32,884 nt of DNA from Lentzea waywayandensis (GTDB taxonomy: Bacteria; Actinomycetota; Actinomycetes; Mycobacteriales; Pseudonocardiaceae), in contig NZ_FOYL01000020.1 in assembly GCF_900115955.1 (NCBI RefSeq), positions 126,592-159,475 of the forward strand, written 5' to 3'. The position numbers and the translations under genes were made by a program. How positions within the stretch are numbered: position 1 is the stretch's first letter; the number at the start of each line of letters is the position of its first letter. Positions 31,363 to 32,884 of the stretch are shown one piece after another. The notes under the pieces are model-generated. The model worked only from the letters and a program-made list of their open reading frames with translations, searched no databases and was not told the origin of the DNA.

Positions 31363-32435
31363 CCTACTACTCCCCTTACGTGTCAGGGCTGACCAACTTC
31401 GCGCGCGACGTCGCGGAGGGGCTCGCCGAGCGCGGGAAACGCGTCCGCGTGGTCACCACCCGCCACGACCCCTCGCTGCCGCACGAGGAGACGATCAACG
31501 GCGTGCGCGTGAGCCGCGCGCCCGTGCTCGCCCGGTTCGGCAAGGGGGTGATCAGCCCGGCGTTCGCCTCGATGGTGCGCGAGGCGTCGACGAACGCCCG
31601 AGTGCTCAACCTCCACCTGCCGATGCTCGAAGCCGGCCCGGTGGCCGCGCTGGCGAAGTGCCCGGTCGTCGTGACCTACCACTGCGACGTCAGCCTGCCT
31701 CCCGGCCTGCTGAACGCGGTGCAGGGCAAGGTGATCGACGCGTCCAGCCGACTCGCGATGCGCCGCGCGGCGGCCGTCGCGGTGACGAGCGAGGACTACG
31801 CGCGCGAAAGCAGGCTGTGGCCGGCCATCCAGCCGCACATGGCCGCCGTCCCCCCGCCCTGCCGCCCGGTACCCCCAGGCACGCCGCGGTTCCGCGACGG
31901 CGACGGCCCACACGTCGGGTTCCTCGGCCGCATCGTCGAGGAGAAGGGCGTCGAGCACCTGGTCGACGGATTCCGCGCGCTGGAGGACCCGTCGGCACGA
32001 CTGCTCATCGGCGGCGACTTCGGCAACGTCGCCGGCGGCAGCGTCATCTCCCGAGTGCGCGAGCGCATCGCCGACGACCCGCGGATCAAGCTGCTCGGGT
32101 TCGTGCCCGACGAGGACCTCGGCGACTTCTACGCCTCCCTGGACGTGTTCGCCCTGCCGTCGGTGAACGCCTTCGAGGCCTTCGGCATCGTGCAGGTCGT
32201 AGCGATGCTCGCCGGCGTACCGGTGCTGGCGAGCGACCTGCCCGGCGTGCGCATCCCAGTACGGGAGACGGGTTTCGGGATCATCGTGCCGCCCGGCGAC
32301 GCGGCGGCCATCACCGCGGGACTGCGGTCACTGCGCGACGAACCACCGGTCTCGAACGGAACGGCCGCGGCGAAGTTCAGCGTCCCCGCCGTGCTCGACG
32401 CCTTCGAGGCGCTGTTCGAGAAGCACGCCCGCTAG
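31335..32435 (+). CDS. GT4 glycosyltransferase lacking the second EX7E glutamate
   Basis: A 366-aa GT-B enzyme of family GT4. The N-terminal acceptor domain shows LTYYSPYVSGLTNFARDVAEGLA and VVVTYHCDV. The donor domain shows GFLGRIVEEKGVEHLVDGF, LLIGGDFG, LLGFVPDEDLGDFYASLDVFALPS and AFEAFGIVQVVAMLAGVPVLASDLPG. In the EX7E motif the first Glu is residue 281, but the second (residue 289) is Val, encoded by GTA. GTG 31335 has AGGAGA seven bases upstream. It is coupled to the flippase gene, which suggests the pair makes and exports a lipid-linked glycan. A strong hairpin follows. Confidence 0.9.
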   Translation: MLDDLVIALTYYSPYVSGLTNFARDVAEGLAERGKRVRVVTTRHDPSLPHEETINGVRVSRAPVLARFGKGVISPAFASMVREASTNARVLNLHLPMLEAGPVAALAKCPVVVTYHCDVSLPPGLLNAVQGKVIDASSRLAMRRAAAVAVTSEDYARESRLWPAIQPHMAAVPPPCRPVPPGTPRFRDGDGPHVGFLGRIVEEKGVEHLVDGFRALEDPSARLLIGGDFGNVAGGSVISRVRERIADDPRIKLLGFVPDEDLGDFYASLDVFALPSVNAFEAFGIVQVVAMLAGVPVLASDLPGVRIPVRETGFGIIVPPGDAAAITAGLRSLRDEPPVSNGTAAAKFSVPAVLDAFEALFEKHAR

Positions 32436-32439
32436 CTCC

Positions 32440-32482
32440 CTCGGTGCCGGTGAGGAGGTCTCCCTGCCTCACCGGCACCGAG
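32440..32482 (+). terminator. 16-bp perfect terminator hairpin after the GT4 gene
   Basis: Arms 32440-32455 and 32467-32482 are perfectly complementary with an 11-nt loop, starting five bases after the stop codon. No T-run follows. It isolates the GT4 operon from the transposase. Confidence 0.85.
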
Positions 32483-32521
32483 CCTGACTAGTGTCCTGAG
32501 TCGTTAGTTCGTGTGCAGGCG

Positions 32522-32548
32522 TAGGGTTCGGCGGCATGCCGAACCCTA
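32522..32548 (+). promoter_or_regulatory. Hairpin across the transposase start codon
   Basis: TAGGGTTCGGC (32522-32532) pairs perfectly with GCCGAACCCTA (32538-32548). The ATG at 32536 straddles the loop and the right arm. Transcripts entering from outside would fold and hide the start codon, a common way to limit transposase synthesis. Confidence 0.6.
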
Positions 32549-32884
32549 AGCTGCCCGAGTTGGCGCTCTCCGACGACGAGGCGAGCGTGTTGCGAGGCTG
32601 GACGCGGCGTCGGAAGACGGCGCAGGCGTTGGCGTTGCGGGCGCGGATCGTGTTGCGGTGCGCCGAAGGCGGCTCGAACAGTGAGATCGCGGCGGAGCTG
32701 GGGATCCAGCGGGCGACGGTGGCGAAATGGCGTTCGCGGTTTGTGGTCGACCGGCTGGACGGGTTGCTCGACGAGGCGCGTCCTGGGCGTCCGCGCACGA
32801 TCTCCGATGACCAGGTCGAGGCGGTGATCACCGCGACGCTGGAGTCGACGCCGGCCAACGCGACGCACTGGTCGACCCGGTCGA
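32536..32884 (+). CDS. IS630 family transposase, N-terminal part
   Basis: The open frame runs off the window after about 116 codons. A helix-turn-helix DNA-binding domain is clear: ALRARIVLRCAEGGSNSEIAAELG followed by QRATVAKWRSRFVVDRLDGLLDEARPGRPRTI. This is the standard N-terminus of IS630-type transposases. The DDE catalytic domain would follow beyond the window. ATG 32536 lies in a hairpin, and there is no good Shine-Dalgarno. Confidence 0.85.
   Translation, partial: MPNPKLPELALSDDEASVLRGWTRRRKTAQALALRARIVLRCAEGGSNSEIAAELGIQRATVAKWRSRFVVDRLDGLLDEARPGRPRTISDDQVEAVITATLESTPANATHWSTRS

Larger units (their letters stand above)
32489..32884 (+). mobile_element. Left part of an IS630-type insertion sequence
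   Basis: The element seems to start at CTAG (32488-32491), seven bases past the terminator arm, which fits the TA target of IS630 elements. It runs off the window. The terminal repeat cannot be confirmed because the right end is missing. Confidence 0.6.

Overview
The window is high-GC actinobacterial DNA. It is most likely from the order Pseudonocardiales (Lentzea, Saccharothrix or Actinosynnema-like; the genus is inferred). The support is the codon bias, the many ATGA/GTGA gene overlaps, a Scr1/DUF6879 regulatory module beside a small AMED_5909-like protein, a DivIVA/Wag31-type protein, and an arabinan cell-wall cluster (Emb-type arabinosyltransferase, PAP2 phosphatase, UbiA-type phosphoribosyltransferase). 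I see no tRNA, rRNA or CRISPR array. No gene-free stretch exceeds about 185 bp.

Left part (1-4925): the end of an MFS transporter carrying an in-frame 42-bp tandem repeat; a glucose-dehydrogenase-like enzyme diverging from a secreted GH64 beta-1,3-glucanase across a perfect LacI-type operator; then an OmpR-type response regulator and histidine kinase behind a 16-bp perfect hairpin that also covers the regulator's ribosome binding site.

Sugar/redox locus (4971-11021): an epimerase with a Cys/His insert, a divergent GT-C-like membrane protein, and a tightly overlapping run of GT2 glycosyltransferase, DUF2064 nucleotidyltransferase-like protein, SAM methyltransferase, membrane-fused molybdopterin oxidoreductase and a small membrane protein. 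This looks like a dedicated pathway for making and modifying an envelope-linked saccharide. Its product is unknown to me.

Middle (10686-16165): an ABC exporter pair facing a NarL-type two-component system across a palindromic operator candidate, then a four-gene Scr1-type regulatory module with an apparent CTG start codon.

16151-22051: a DJ-1/PfpI enzyme coupled to its GlxA-type regulator; an exported SGNH hydrolase; and a two-gene unit coding for a large protein with a degenerate ADP-ribosyltransferase-like C-terminus and a half-size carboxylesterase, again apparently starting at CTG.

22171-25796: a hotdog thioesterase-like protein with a YchJ-type SEC-C protein, a DivIVA-like coiled-coil protein, an SDR preceded by a 35-bp palindrome, and a DUF1963-like protein. 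25881-32435: the arabinan operon and, divergently, a flippase and a GT4 glycosyltransferase. The window closes with the start of an IS630-type transposase inserted just past the GT4 terminator.
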